A DNA stretch of 64,000 nucleotides from Sedimentibacter saalensis (GTDB taxonomy: Bacteria > Bacillota > Clostridia > Tissierellales > Sedimentibacteraceae). This document shows, piece after piece, positions 53,834 through 62,859 of the stretch. The position numbers and the translations under genes were made by a program. Positions within the stretch are counted from its first letter, which is position 1. Each line of letters opens with the position of its first letter. The stretch covers positions 1-64,000 of the forward strand of contig NZ_VLKH01000002.1 in the NCBI RefSeq assembly GCF_007830175.1. Direction: 5' to 3'. Below the pieces are notes generated by a model. That model was not told where the DNA came from, made no database searches, and saw only the letters and a list, made by a program, of their open reading frames with translations.

Positions 53834-55444
53834 GTGAGAAAATCAAAACTTTTATTTGCGGTGATATTAATGACATTAGTTCTTGTGGGGTGCTCTTCGA
53901 ATTCCATGGAAGAACCGCCGGAGTTAGTAATTAATATTGGGGATAAGGTAATTGAATATATATCAGCTAAAAATAAATGGAATGGAAGTATTTATGATAG
54001 AGAAGATACATTTGTTACAATATTAAAGGAACAAAAAGATATTCCTGTTTTTGAAAATGACAGCATTGTTGAAATATCTTTTAAAAGCAATCCACCTGGC
54101 AAATTTACTGTTTCGGATATTTTAATTGATAAAAACGGACAGCAAATTTATACGGACAAAGAAATAAAAAATATTCCCGTAGAATTAGTTGACAGTAAGT
54201 ATGTTTTTGAAATAGAAAATCATTTTGCCTCAGCCTTAAGTTCATATTATGAGCCCAATAAACAAGAATTGAGAGGATTCAGGATGATTGCTTCCTGGGG
54301 TGAAAATGAATGTGAATATGCTTTTGTTATCAAGACTGATTCTAGAGATGAAGAAGAACAAAATGAACATGAGACGTCTGTCAATGTTATTGATAGATCA
54401 GAATACATAACAGGTGAAATAATAACAGAAGGCAATTACAGAGTCATTGAAGAAATTGGTAAAAACTTTATTACGTTTATTCCTGATAAGGAAAGTCTTG
54501 AAATAATTAAAGCCAAGTATGGCGGAAAACAACAATATGAATTAGCGTATGATAGCCTAGATAAGGTGACTGAACTTCCGGATGAATTGGGTATTTACAA
54601 GGTTAAAGTTAAAATTAAGAATATAGATGAATATGGGTACTTGATTATAGAGGACATAATGTTAACCGATACAATAGGCACTATTCTTTATGAAGGTAAA
54701 GTATATGAAGGCAATGACTTGGATGACAGGGTTGAACTAAAAGATAGAGTAAATGGACTTATTGTTGACCATGTGGTTAAAAATAATGGTGGTGTAGTAG
54801 TAGGCTTTGCTGGAGAAATTGAAAGTGAAGGTTTCTATTTTATTGATCCCAATGAATCTTCTATGTATGGTCCGACGGGCTTTATATTTGTTGACGAAAA
54901 GTATTTAAAAAACTTTCCGACAATTTATGGGGAAAGAACAAATAGTTCCGTCTGGTTTTCAAAGACTAATGAACTATATGATGAATTAACGAATAATTCA
55001 TTGTTTGGAAAGGGAAAATTTAAAACATCCGGTTACTTCTTAGTTTATAATTATGGCATGGGGTGGGGCCCTGGAGGAGTATTGAATGAAATTATTTCTC
55101 TAGATGAAGACTATAAGAATCTGTTTACTGTTGAAGGTGGCAAATCTGTTGGTAATTCAGGTATAGCAGATGATTTTGTAGTTGTTAATTACACTGTATA
55201 TGATGAAAATGATGGTTTAAAGGAGAGAGAATATTATTATATAAATAATGAATATCCTAAAAAAGTAATTATACCTGTTGAATATAATTATTATTATAAC
55301 CTGAAAGAAGTTATAAATGATAATGAATTTATACTACAAACTGAAGGTTATGATGAAGCTTTAGATAATGTTAATATGAGTAGCCCTCATGAAATAAAGT
55401 GCACAATTACTTCAGAAGGTATATTAACCGAAAAAATTAATTAA
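53834..55444 (+). CDS. Lipoprotein of unknown function
   Basis: 536 residues beginning at GTG with GGGGGG upstream. The signal MRKSKLLFAVILMTLVLVGC ends in a lipobox, so Cys20 would be lipidated. The mature part is rich in acidic and aromatic residues, with beta-strand-like segments and no motif I recognise. Residues 18-130 may be one domain (DKNGQQIYTDKEI resembles copper-amine-oxidase-N or Ig-like strands). The downstream gene at 55521 is also a lipoprotein, 76 bases away. Confidence 0.7.
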   Translation: MRKSKLLFAVILMTLVLVGCSSNSMEEPPELVINIGDKVIEYISAKNKWNGSIYDREDTFVTILKEQKDIPVFENDSIVEISFKSNPPGKFTVSDILIDKNGQQIYTDKEIKNIPVELVDSKYVFEIENHFASALSSYYEPNKQELRGFRMIASWGENECEYAFVIKTDSRDEEEQNEHETSVNVIDRSEYITGEIITEGNYRVIEEIGKNFITFIPDKESLEIIKAKYGGKQQYELAYDSLDKVTELPDELGIYKVKVKIKNIDEYGYLIIEDIMLTDTIGTILYEGKVYEGNDLDDRVELKDRVNGLIVDHVVKNNGGVVVGFAGEIESEGFYFIDPNESSMYGPTGFIFVDEKYLKNFPTIYGERTNSSVWFSKTNELYDELTNNSLFGKGKFKTSGYFLVYNYGMGWGPGGVLNEIISLDEDYKNLFTVEGGKSVGNSGIADDFVVVNYTVYDENDGLKEREYYYINNEYPKKVIIPVEYNYYYNLKEVINDNEFILQTEGYDEALDNVNMSSPHEIKCTITSEGILTEKIN

Positions 55445-55520
55445 TAAATTAATAGGAATGTAAATACCTGAAAGTTTTAAATTATAAAATTAAAATATTG
55501 TTTAAATTTAAGGAGAAACT

Positions 55521-56147
55521 ATGAAAATTAAAAATGTATATTTAATATTACTTATTATTTCACTATCAATATTTGGATTAGTGGGTTGTAATAAGAATGA
55601 TTCTAAAAATGAAGAAATTGGAAGTGATACTGGTTCTGAATCAAGTTTCAAAGCCACTCATAAAGTAGAAATAGAAGTAGAAAACTATGGAACTATTTAT
55701 GTTGATTTAGATGCAGAGAGTGCTCCAATTACAGTAAATAATTTTGTTAAATTAGCTGAAGAAGGTTTTTATGACGGATTGACATTTCATAGAATAATTT
55801 CCGGTTTCATGATTCAAGGCGGCGACCCTCTGGGGAATGGCAGGGGTGGTTCAGATGAGAAAATAAAAGGAGAATTTGCTGAAAACGGAGTTAATAATAC
55901 GTTGTCTCATACAAGAGGTGCCATATCCATGGCTCGTTCAGATGATTATGACAGTGCCAGTTCTCAATTTTTTATTGTTCACGAAGACAGTACTCCATTA
56001 GATGGAAGCTATGCTGTCTTTGGTTATGTTACAAAGGGAATGGATATCGTTGATAAAATATGTTCCCAGACACCGGTGCAAGATAAAAATGGAACAGTAC
56101 TCAAAGAAAATCAGCCGGTTATTAAATCAATTAAAGTAATAAAATAA
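55521..56147 (+). CDS. Cyclophilin-type peptidyl-prolyl isomerase, lipoprotein
   Basis: 208 residues. The signal ends in LVGC (Cys23 lipidated). After a short Ser/Glu linker the cyclophilin domain covers about 48-208: APITVNNFVKLAEEGFYDGL, TFHRIISGFMIQGGDPLGNG, SMARSDDYDSASSQFFI and YAVFGYVTKGMDIVDKI. Catalytic Arg and the FxxQGGD loop are present. It would help folding of secreted proteins on the outer face of the membrane. Confidence 0.93.
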   Translation: MKIKNVYLILLIISLSIFGLVGCNKNDSKNEEIGSDTGSESSFKATHKVEIEVENYGTIYVDLDAESAPITVNNFVKLAEEGFYDGLTFHRIISGFMIQGGDPLGNGRGGSDEKIKGEFAENGVNNTLSHTRGAISMARSDDYDSASSQFFIVHEDSTPLDGSYAVFGYVTKGMDIVDKICSQTPVQDKNGTVLKENQPVIKSIKVIK

Positions 56148-56231
56148 AATGATAGTGTTCATTTCGGCAAAGGAAAAGAAAAAAGAGGATGAATTATTAG
56201 TTATAGTTCTAAATCCAGAGGGGGTAATACA

Positions 56232-57221
56232 GTGAATGATTTGTTAAAACACAGATGTGAACTGTTTGTAAGAAACAGAGATATAATGAAGGAAAATTTC
56301 AGATGGGAAAATTCAATGATGTTTCCGTTATGTGCAAGTATTTACACAGAACGTGGGTTGGAAATGCATGCGGACAAAATTAAGCTGTCCAAGGAAATAA
56401 TAAAGACTAATACAGGAATTTTTTCAAGCTTTAAAGGTATTCCATTTATGGCTGTGGTAACATTGCTTTCTTTAGAAGATTATCCTGAAAGAAAGTTTTC
56501 AGATGTATTAAAAATACATGATATTTTAAGAAATGAATTTCATTCGTCTTCATATTTGCCTTTATCAGCATTCATTATTTCGTATATATCAGAAACCGAT
56601 GATTACGGAAGAATAGCTAAAAAATCCAAGGGCATTTATAACAAGATGAAAAACGAACATCCATTTTTGACTTCAAGTGAGGATTGCAGTTATGCGGTAT
56701 TAACTGCATTAAGTAATTTAAACGAAAATGAAGCTATAGAGGAAATGGAAAAATGCTACCATATTTTAAAAAGTAAGTTTTTTTCATCAAATGCCGTCCA
56801 GTCACTTAGTCATATTTTGGCCTTAGATGAAAGAAACGCAGTTGACAAATGTAATATTACAATTGATATTTTCGATAAATTAAAAGAAAGAAATTGCAAA
56901 TTTGGAACCGGTATTGAACTCTCGGTGTTAGGCCTGCTTGCCATAACAACAGAAGATATTGATACAACAATTAATGAAATAGTTGAAGTAAATGAGTATC
57001 TTTCATCTATTAAAGGCTTTGGTACTTTTGGAATAGGAAAGACTCAAAGAATTATGTATTCAGCTATTTTAGTTTCACAAGAATATCAAAAACAATTTTC
57101 TAAACATGCAATGAATATTGCAGCAGTTAACAGCATAACAAACTTAATTATAGCACAACAAGCTGCCATGACAGCAGTTATAGCATCCAGTGCTGCTGCT
57201 TCATCAGCAAATTCTAACTGA
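56232..57221 (+). CDS. DUF4003 family protein
   Basis: 329 residues, GTG start after AGAGGGGG. FRWENSMMFPLCASIYTERG and FHSSSYLPLSAFIISYISE with YNKMKNEHPFLTSSEDCSYA match the DUF4003 family, alpha-helical proteins of unknown function common in Bacilli and Clostridia. The C-terminus is Ala-rich (QQAAMTAVIASSAAASSANS). No membrane signal. Standing alone. Confidence 0.75.
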   Translation: MNDLLKHRCELFVRNRDIMKENFRWENSMMFPLCASIYTERGLEMHADKIKLSKEIIKTNTGIFSSFKGIPFMAVVTLLSLEDYPERKFSDVLKIHDILRNEFHSSSYLPLSAFIISYISETDDYGRIAKKSKGIYNKMKNEHPFLTSSEDCSYAVLTALSNLNENEAIEEMEKCYHILKSKFFSSNAVQSLSHILALDERNAVDKCNITIDIFDKLKERNCKFGTGIELSVLGLLAITTEDIDTTINEIVEVNEYLSSIKGFGTFGIGKTQRIMYSAILVSQEYQKQFSKHAMNIAAVNSITNLIIAQQAAMTAVIASSAAASSANSN

Positions 57222-57303
57222 TATTAGACTATAATTTCATATAGATAGCAATGATGTTGCAAGCATGCTCATTGTAGGATAAAAATGTATAAAGGAGTAT
57301 AAA

Positions 57304-57783
57304 ATGAAAGACAGAAATATTAATGTAAACATCGAAGAATATAAAAAACCCGATGATGATGAGATTAAGAAAATGCTTTCTAAAGAGCAATATGATGTAA
57401 CCCAAAAGAATAAAACAGAACCTCCTTTTCAAAATGAATACTGGAGCAATAAAGAAAAGGGCTTATATGTTGATATAGTTACCGGAATGCCTTTGTTTGT
57501 ATCTTCTGATAAATATGATTCCGGCTGCGGCTGGCCCAGCTTCACTAAACCAATAGATAAAAACACCATTGTTTATAAAAGAGATACATCCCATGGAATG
57601 GAGAGAACAGAGGTCAGAAGTAAAAACGCTGAATCTCATTTAGGTCATGTTTTTTCAGATGGGCCTGTTGAAGAAGGCGGTTTAAGATACTGCATAAACA
57701 GTGCATCATTGAAATTCATACCATTGTCTCAAATGGAGGAAAATGGATACGGCGATTATATTGAATTGATTGATGTAAAATAG
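57304..57783 (+). CDS. msrB: Peptide-methionine (R)-S-oxide reductase
   Basis: 159 residues. [45 protein letters not shown] and the catalytic Cys in [15 protein letters not shown] are complete MsrB motifs. The four zinc-binding Cys of some MsrB are absent, as in the Cys-poor form. It repairs oxidised methionine. MsrA is not adjacent. AAAGGAG precedes the ATG. Confidence 0.95.
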   Translation: MKDRNINVNIEEYKKPDDDEIKKMLSKEQYDVTQKNKTEPPFQNEYWSNKEKGLYVDIVTGMPLFVSSDKYDSGCGWPSFTKPIDKNTIVYKRDTSHGMERTEVRSKNAESHLGHVFSDGPVEEGGLRYCINSASLKFIPLSQMEENGYGDYIELIDVK

Positions 57784-57828
57784 AAGGACTTACTATTTGA
57801 ATTATTGTTAAATATAGAGTGGGATATT

Positions 57829-58668
57829 ATGAGTGAAATAAATAATTTGAAACCAATAAAAAGAAGCAAATGTAGGTTATTAGTAGGGAAAATTTATTAT
57901 ACATTGTCCCGTTACTTGTTATGGCATTCTGAAAAATTCAAATTTGCTCAAAAGAAAAGTCAACAATCATTAAAATTTGAGTGTTATTCACATATGACTC
58001 CGCTATTTAGAGAATTAAAGGAAGTAGATATGCAATACCAGTATAATAAAATCATTAACCTGAAAATAGCTGTAAAAAGGATTGATGGCATTATTATTAA
58101 GCCTGGAGAAACATTTAGCTATTGGAAGCTAATCGGCAAGCCAACATCAAAAAAAGGGTATGTCAACGGAATGGTATTGTATTGTGGCACTTACACTATG
58201 GGTATTGGTGGAGGGCTATGCCAACTTTCAAATTTGATTTATTGGATGACTCTCCACACTCCATTGACTGTTGTAGAACGTTACCGTCATTCTTTTGATG
58301 TATTTCCTGATTCAAAACGCACGCAGCCTTTTGGCAGCGGAGCCACATGTGTTTATCCATACAGAGACTTAATGATTAGAAATGACACTGCAGAAGACTT
58401 TCAGCTAAGAGTTAATGTTGGACATTCTTTCCTGAAAGGCACCTGGTTATCAAACAATAAACCAATTTATACATATGAAATATTTGAAAAAAAACATCAG
58501 TTCAAGAGTGAATTCTGGGGTGGCTTTAGCAGACACAATGAATTGTACCGAAGACGATACACCATAACAGGTGAAATAATAGATGAAGAATATATAACAG
58601 AGAATCATGCTTTAATGATGTATTCACCGTTTTTAGAAACAGGTTCAGATGTGGGAAAAAGTTCATGA
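57829..58668 (+). CDS. VanW family protein
   Basis: 279 residues from ATG 57829; the ribosome site is weak. IKPGETFSYWKLIGKPTSKKGY and GIGGGLCQLSNLIYWMTLHTPL are the VanW domain hallmarks; ERYRHSFDVFPDSKRTQPFG and GATCVYPYRDLMIRNDT continue it. VanW occurs in some vancomycin-resistance clusters but is widespread elsewhere, probably wall-related and of unproven function. No resistance genes (vanH/A/X) are nearby, so this is no evidence of resistance. Confidence 0.9.
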   Translation: MSEINNLKPIKRSKCRLLVGKIYYTLSRYLLWHSEKFKFAQKKSQQSLKFECYSHMTPLFRELKEVDMQYQYNKIINLKIAVKRIDGIIIKPGETFSYWKLIGKPTSKKGYVNGMVLYCGTYTMGIGGGLCQLSNLIYWMTLHTPLTVVERYRHSFDVFPDSKRTQPFGSGATCVYPYRDLMIRNDTAEDFQLRVNVGHSFLKGTWLSNNKPIYTYEIFEKKHQFKSEFWGGFSRHNELYRRRYTITGEIIDEEYITENHALMMYSPFLETGSDVGKSS

Positions 58669-58758
58669 AGAAGAACGAAGCTGTATAGTAAAATTAAACA
58701 ATGATGATGGAATAATTTTATTTTAGCTATTCAATAAATTATTATAAAGGTGGTTTAT

Positions 58759-59850
58759 ATGAAAAGGAAAAATATTTTTGTACTCTGCATTTTTATAGTA
58801 GCAATATTTATGATTTTTTTAAACAAAATAAATAAAAATGAAAAAGGTATTCCAGATAAAACAGGCTCATGAGCACAAATTAATCAAAATGTGCAAAGAA
58901 GCAGTAATTGGCAGCAATTTGTAAAAGACAGTGAATTTAAGCTGGGTGAAAGAAGGGTGAAGGGAAGCTGGAATACTCCAAGCGGTAAAGAAGATTACTA
59001 TGAAATTAAGTTTGGAACATATCCAAGCCTTGATGGCTCAACAGTTTCAATACCGATGGCAGTTGAATTTTCAAGGCAGCACCTTGGTTTTTCAGATGAG
59101 GATTCCAATGATTTTGCTTCATTTTCAACAACTCATTATGCATATGAAAATTTAATATTAAGAAAACCTAACACCCTTGGTATGATCAGAACCACCAATA
59201 CTTTTTTGGATGAATATCACCCTGTTGATCTGATTATTGTCACTGAACCTTCAGATGAGGAAATTAATTTAGCAAAAGAAAAAAATGTTGAAATGATAAT
59301 AGAACCTGTTTGCTATGATGCATTTGTTTTTATAACACATAAGGATAACACCGTTGATAATCTAACTATTGAACAAATACAAAAAATATATTCCGGTGAA
59401 ATTACAAACTGGAAAGGTGTTGGGGGAAATAATCAAGAAATTAATGCATATCAAAGAGAAGAAAATTCAGGCAGCCAGACTGCCATGGAGAATTTAGTAA
59501 TGAAGGGTATACCTATGCTTCCGCCAAATATGATTAAGATTGCAGCAGGAATGGGAATGCTTGTTGATGTTGTCGGAGAATATGAGAACAGCCAGGCAAG
59601 TATAGGATATACATATAAATATTACATAGACACTCTATATAAGAATGAAAACATTAAAGTTCTTAAGGTAAATGGTGTTTCGCCTGAAAATGAAAATTTG
59701 AAAAACAAAACGTATCCGTTCACTACTAATTATTATGGGGTCATTCGGAAGGAAGATGAACAAAATACCGCAGGCAAGTTCTTAAAATGGATGTTGTCAC
59801 CAGAAGGACAGAAATGCATTGAACAGGCAGGATATATAGCATTAAACTAG
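58759..59850 (+). pseudogene. PstS-like substrate-binding protein interrupted by in-frame TGA
   Basis: The frame starts at 58759 after AAAGGTGG with a membrane leader (MKRKNIFVLCIFIVAIFMIF), reaches TGA at 58870-58872 (codon 38) and continues in the same frame to 59850. The downstream 320 residues resemble the PstS-like PBP domain: FGTYPSLDGSTVSIPMAVEF, YSGEITNWKGVGGNN, YQREENSGSQTAMENLVM and FLKWMLSPEGQKCIEQAG. A GTG at 58891 has no ribosome site. It is best read as a gene broken by one nonsense change between the leader and the binding domain; stop-codon readthrough or sequencing error are alternatives. No phosphate transporter genes follow. Confidence 0.7.
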
Positions 59851-59924
59851 TAGGTGGTAAATATATTATTACATTAGTTATTTTGAAATAACATAGTTGA
59901 ATTTAATATAAAGCAATATTTTTA

Positions 59925-59953
59925 TGCAACTTAGTTCGGTTTTTTGCAACTTA
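59925..59953 (+). promoter_or_regulatory. Direct repeats, probable LytTR regulator binding sites
   Basis: TGCAACTTA occurs at 59925-59933 and again at 59945-59953, 20 bp start to start, just upstream of a promoter. LytTR-domain regulators typically bind two 9-bp direct repeats about two helical turns apart, and a LytTR gene lies in the operon. Confidence 0.65.
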
Positions 59954-59965
59954 CCCCTTAGGCTA

Positions 59966-59994
59966 TTGACTTAAGTATTTATTTAACATATCCT
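59966..59994 (+). promoter_or_regulatory. Promoter of the hydrolase-LytTR-DUF3021 operon
   Basis: TTGACT, 17 bp, TATCCT. The expected start is near 60001, giving a short leader of about 24 bases. Confidence 0.6.
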
Positions 59995-60020
59995 CCTTGT
60001 AGAATGATTTACAAGGAGGA
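59991..60020 (+). promoter_or_regulatory. Perfect 11-bp inverted repeat covering -10 region and Shine-Dalgarno
   Basis: TCCTCCTTGTA and TACAAGGAGGA with an 8-base loop. The right arm contains the ribosome site AAGGAGG of the gene at 60025; the left arm overlaps the -10. In a transcript arriving from upstream the ribosome site would be sealed in the stem. Confidence 0.7.
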
Positions 60021-60024
60021 TTTT

Positions 60025-61320
60025 ATGTTAGGGGTTATTATTATATTTATATTACTTATTATTGAGTTAGTGTTTATGGTTTATTGTTTACGAACAAAGT
60101 CAGAACAAAGAAAAATTAAACATATCATAAGATTATGTGAGTTTGCACTTTTTGGTTTCTTAGTGATGGTTAGTATTGTCCAATTTAGTTTCAGATGGTA
60201 TATGCTATTCATCATTCTTTTAATTCAAGCAATAATAGGAATTGTATTTTTAGTTAAAAAACCTGAATCTATTAAAGTTTTTAAGAAGAAATATGCGGTA
60301 TTGTCTTTTATTAACCGCAGTGTGCTGCTAGTCATTGCAATAATACCATCAATTTTATTTCCACAGTTTAAGAATATTGAACCCAGTGGTAATTATTCTG
60401 TAGCAACAGAAAGCTATACTTTTACTGATGCTGACAGAATAGAAACATATTCTAATGATGGCAGCTATAGGAAGATTACAGTGCAATTCTGGTATCCTGG
60501 TGCAGAATCAGAAAATAAAAAGTATCCATTAGTAATATTTTCTCATGGTGCTTTTGGATTTCGAGGAAGTAATTATTCAACATTTATGGAGCTTGCCAGC
60601 AACGGGTATGTGGTATGCAGCGTAGATCATACATATCAGTCATTTTTTTCAAAGCAAGTAGATGGAAAAACTGTAATAGTAAATAATGATTTTATAAATG
60701 ATGCAATTGCAGTACAAAACGGTGATTATGATGATGGAAAGACTTTTAAACTGACTCATGAATGGCTTAAATTAAGGACTGATGATATTAATTTTGTTCT
60801 TGAAACAATACTGAATAATAAAAATGATGAATATGTTTATAAGATAATAGATACAGAAAAAATAGGATTATTCGGTCATTCTATTGGGGGAGCTACAGCT
60901 GCTGAACTAGGAAGGATAAGAAAAGATATAGATGCAGTGATTGTCATTGACGGAACAATGATTGGAGAAGAAATTTATTTTAGAGATGGAAAATCAGTTT
61001 TAAATAGTAACGAATATCCAGTTCCGATTTTAAATATTTATAATGAGGAGCATTATAATGAAGCATTGTTAAATTCTTCAAATTATGCTAACATGGTAGC
61101 AAGTGAAAATGCAATAGATTCCCATGATGTAGTTTTTAAAGAATCCGGACATTTAAATTTTACAGATTTACCTTTGTTTTCTCCGTATTTAGCTAAAATT
61201 CTTGGAACGGGTAATATAGAAAAAGTATATTGTGTAGAAAAAATGAATAACGTTGTACTGGATTATTTCAACTATTATCTAAAGGATAGTAAAGAGTTAA
61301 ATATTATGACTGAATATTAA
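60025..61320 (+). CDS. Membrane-anchored alpha/beta hydrolase (PAF-acetylhydrolase-like)
   Basis: 431 residues from ATG 60025. Four hydrophobic helices occupy about residues 1-110. The hydrolase domain has YPLVIFSHGAFGFRGSNYST (oxyanion region) and the nucleophile elbow IGLFGHSIGGATAAELGR with Ser near residue 288; a late His in ESGHLNFTDLPLFSP completes a likely triad. It resembles PAF acetylhydrolase/dienelactone-hydrolase-like esterases. The substrate is unknown; a lipid or ester at the membrane is plausible. It is the first gene of the operon with LytTR and DUF3021. Confidence 0.82.
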   Translation: MLGVIIIFILLIIELVFMVYCLRTKSEQRKIKHIIRLCEFALFGFLVMVSIVQFSFRWYMLFIILLIQAIIGIVFLVKKPESIKVFKKKYAVLSFINRSVLLVIAIIPSILFPQFKNIEPSGNYSVATESYTFTDADRIETYSNDGSYRKITVQFWYPGAESENKKYPLVIFSHGAFGFRGSNYSTFMELASNGYVVCSVDHTYQSFFSKQVDGKTVIVNNDFINDAIAVQNGDYDDGKTFKLTHEWLKLRTDDINFVLETILNNKNDEYVYKIIDTEKIGLFGHSIGGATAAELGRIRKDIDAVIVIDGTMIGEEIYFRDGKSVLNSNEYPVPILNIYNEEHYNEALLNSSNYANMVASENAIDSHDVVFKESGHLNFTDLPLFSPYLAKILGTGNIEKVYCVEKMNNVVLDYFNYYLKDSKELNIMTEY

Positions 61321-61329
61321 GGGATAATT

Positions 61330-61776
61330 ATGAAAATCAATGTAGAAATCATAGACAAGAAAAAAGAAGAGCAGTTGTTAATCGAGTGTTATGAAGTTAC
61401 ACAACAAATAGACGAAATAATTAATTTTGTGAAATCAAGAGATACATCTCTTACAGCTTACTATGAATCACAAATATATTTTGTTTATTTAAAGGATATT
61501 TACTACATTGAAGCAGTTGATAATAAGGTATTTGCATATTTAGAGAATAAGGTTTATGAACTTAAAATTAAGTTGTATGAGTTTGAAGAATTATATGGAG
61601 AAACAAATTTTTTCCGCTGCTCAAAATCCGTAATAGTAAATCTCATGAAAATAGAATATATAAAACCGGCTCTTAACGGCAGATTTATGGCAACCCTTAA
61701 TAATAGTGAAAAAGTGATTATTTCAAGGCAGTATGTCGCAGAATTAAAAGAAAGATTAAAAGGGGGACTAGTATGA
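61330..61776 (+). CDS. LytTR DNA-binding transcriptional regulator
   Basis: 148 residues. An N-terminal 45-residue helical part is followed by the LytTR domain (about 50-145): YFVYLKDIYYIEAVDNKVFAYL, FFRCSKSVIVNLMKIEYIKP and ISRQYVAELKERL. There is no receiver domain. Such short LytTR proteins are usually paired with a DUF3021 membrane partner that restrains them. The DUF3021 gene overlaps its end (ATGA). The direct repeats at 59925 are its probable target. Confidence 0.93.
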   Translation: MKINVEIIDKKKEEQLLIECYEVTQQIDEIINFVKSRDTSLTAYYESQIYFVYLKDIYYIEAVDNKVFAYLENKVYELKIKLYEFEELYGETNFFRCSKSVIVNLMKIEYIKPALNGRFMATLNNSEKVIISRQYVAELKERLKGGLV

Positions 61777-62213
61777 ATTTCAAAGATTTCTTAAAAAAGT
61801 GTTTAATGAATTTCTTTATAATAGTTACATTCGTTTCAGTTGTAATTGGGATTTTAGGATTAATCTATGAACCAAACAGAAGATTCGGATATGAAGCATA
61901 TTTTTCACCTCTTATTTTTGGAGCAATAAGTACTGTTTCTTCCTTTGTAACTTATTCTAAAAAAGAGTTGACAGTAAGACAAATGATCTTTAGAAATGTA
62001 ATTCAGCTTCTGGTACTGGAATGTTTGATACTAATAACAGGATATTCTTTTGGAATAATGAAGGATACAATGATTTTAACATCTGTGGCCGTATCCATAA
62101 TTATTGTATTTATTATTGTACATTTAGTTTCATGGCTTATTGACTTTAAAACAGCGGCTAATCTTAATGATAGTTTAAAGGTTTATCAAAGAAAAGAAAG
62201 CAACACTCCTTGA
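61773..62213 (+). CDS. DUF3021 membrane protein
   Basis: 146 residues with four membrane helices (about 12-32, 42-60, 72-92, 100-125). The pairing with LytTR and the PNRRFGYEAYFSPLIFGAISTV and KELTVRQMIFRNVIQLLVLE segments identify the DUF3021 family. In characterised LytTR/membrane-protein pairs the membrane partner inhibits the regulator. Here it overlaps the LytTR gene by four bases. Confidence 0.88.
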   Translation: MNFKDFLKKCLMNFFIIVTFVSVVIGILGLIYEPNRRFGYEAYFSPLIFGAISTVSSFVTYSKKELTVRQMIFRNVIQLLVLECLILITGYSFGIMKDTMILTSVAVSIIIVFIIVHLVSWLIDFKTAANLNDSLKVYQRKESNTP

Positions 62214-62276
62214 AGAATATAATAAATTTACATAGAGAAAAATACAATTATCTATTAAATGAGGATGGAAATTATT

Positions 62277-62840
62277 ATGAAACTTTTTATAATATTTGGA
62301 CCACATGCAGTGGGTAAAATGACTGTAGGGCAGGAGTTGACCAAAATTACTAAACTTAAATTATTTCACAATCATATGACAATAGATGTAGTCAGTGACT
62401 TGTTTGAAAACATACCCAAGGAAAGAAACAGACTAATAAACCTTTTCAGAAAAGAAATATTTGAGGCATATTCTAAAAGTGATGAATATGGAATGATTTT
62501 TACATATATGTGGGCTTTTGACCGTAAAGAAGACTGGGAATATATTGATTATGTTGAAAAATTATTTTCTTCCAGAGGAGCACAGATATATTTCGTTGAA
62601 TTAGAAGCAGATTATGATCTGAGGATTGAGAGAAATAAGACTGAAAACAGACTTCTGAACAAGCCTACAAAAAGAAACATAGAAAAATCCGAATCATTAT
62701 TTAGAAGTTTAGAAAATACATATCGACTAAATTCATTTGATGGGGAAGTATCAAAAGAAAATTATTTAAGAATAGACAATTCAAATCTACGGCCGGAAGA
62801 AGCAGCTTTAATTATAAAAAATAAGTTTTCGCTTATTTAG
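62277..62840 (+). CDS. P-loop kinase-like protein (AAA_33 type)
   Basis: 187 residues from the ATG at 62277; two upstream ATGs lie in the ribosome site GAGGATGGA. Walker A GPHAVGKMT at residues 8-16, then FHNHMTIDVVSDLFENIP and LEADYDLRIERNKTENRL as the lid. The layout resembles small nucleoside/shikimate-kinase-like P-loop proteins. Substrate unknown. It follows DUF3021 by 63 bases and may be a separate unit. Confidence 0.7.
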   Translation: MKLFIIFGPHAVGKMTVGQELTKITKLKLFHNHMTIDVVSDLFENIPKERNRLINLFRKEIFEAYSKSDEYGMIFTYMWAFDRKEDWEYIDYVEKLFSSRGAQIYFVELEADYDLRIERNKTENRLLNKPTKRNIEKSESLFRSLENTYRLNSFDGEVSKENYLRIDNSNLRPEEAALIIKNKFSLI

Positions 62841-62859
62841 TACATAGAAAGTAGGTTTT

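Noticed and set aside
57829..58668. Vancomycin resistance determinant
   Set aside because: VanW alone is widespread and no vanHAX genes are nearby.
58870..58872. Selenocysteine codon in the PstS-like gene
   Set aside because: TGA lies in a linker after the membrane leader, with no redox motif and no evident SECIS-like hairpin directly after it.
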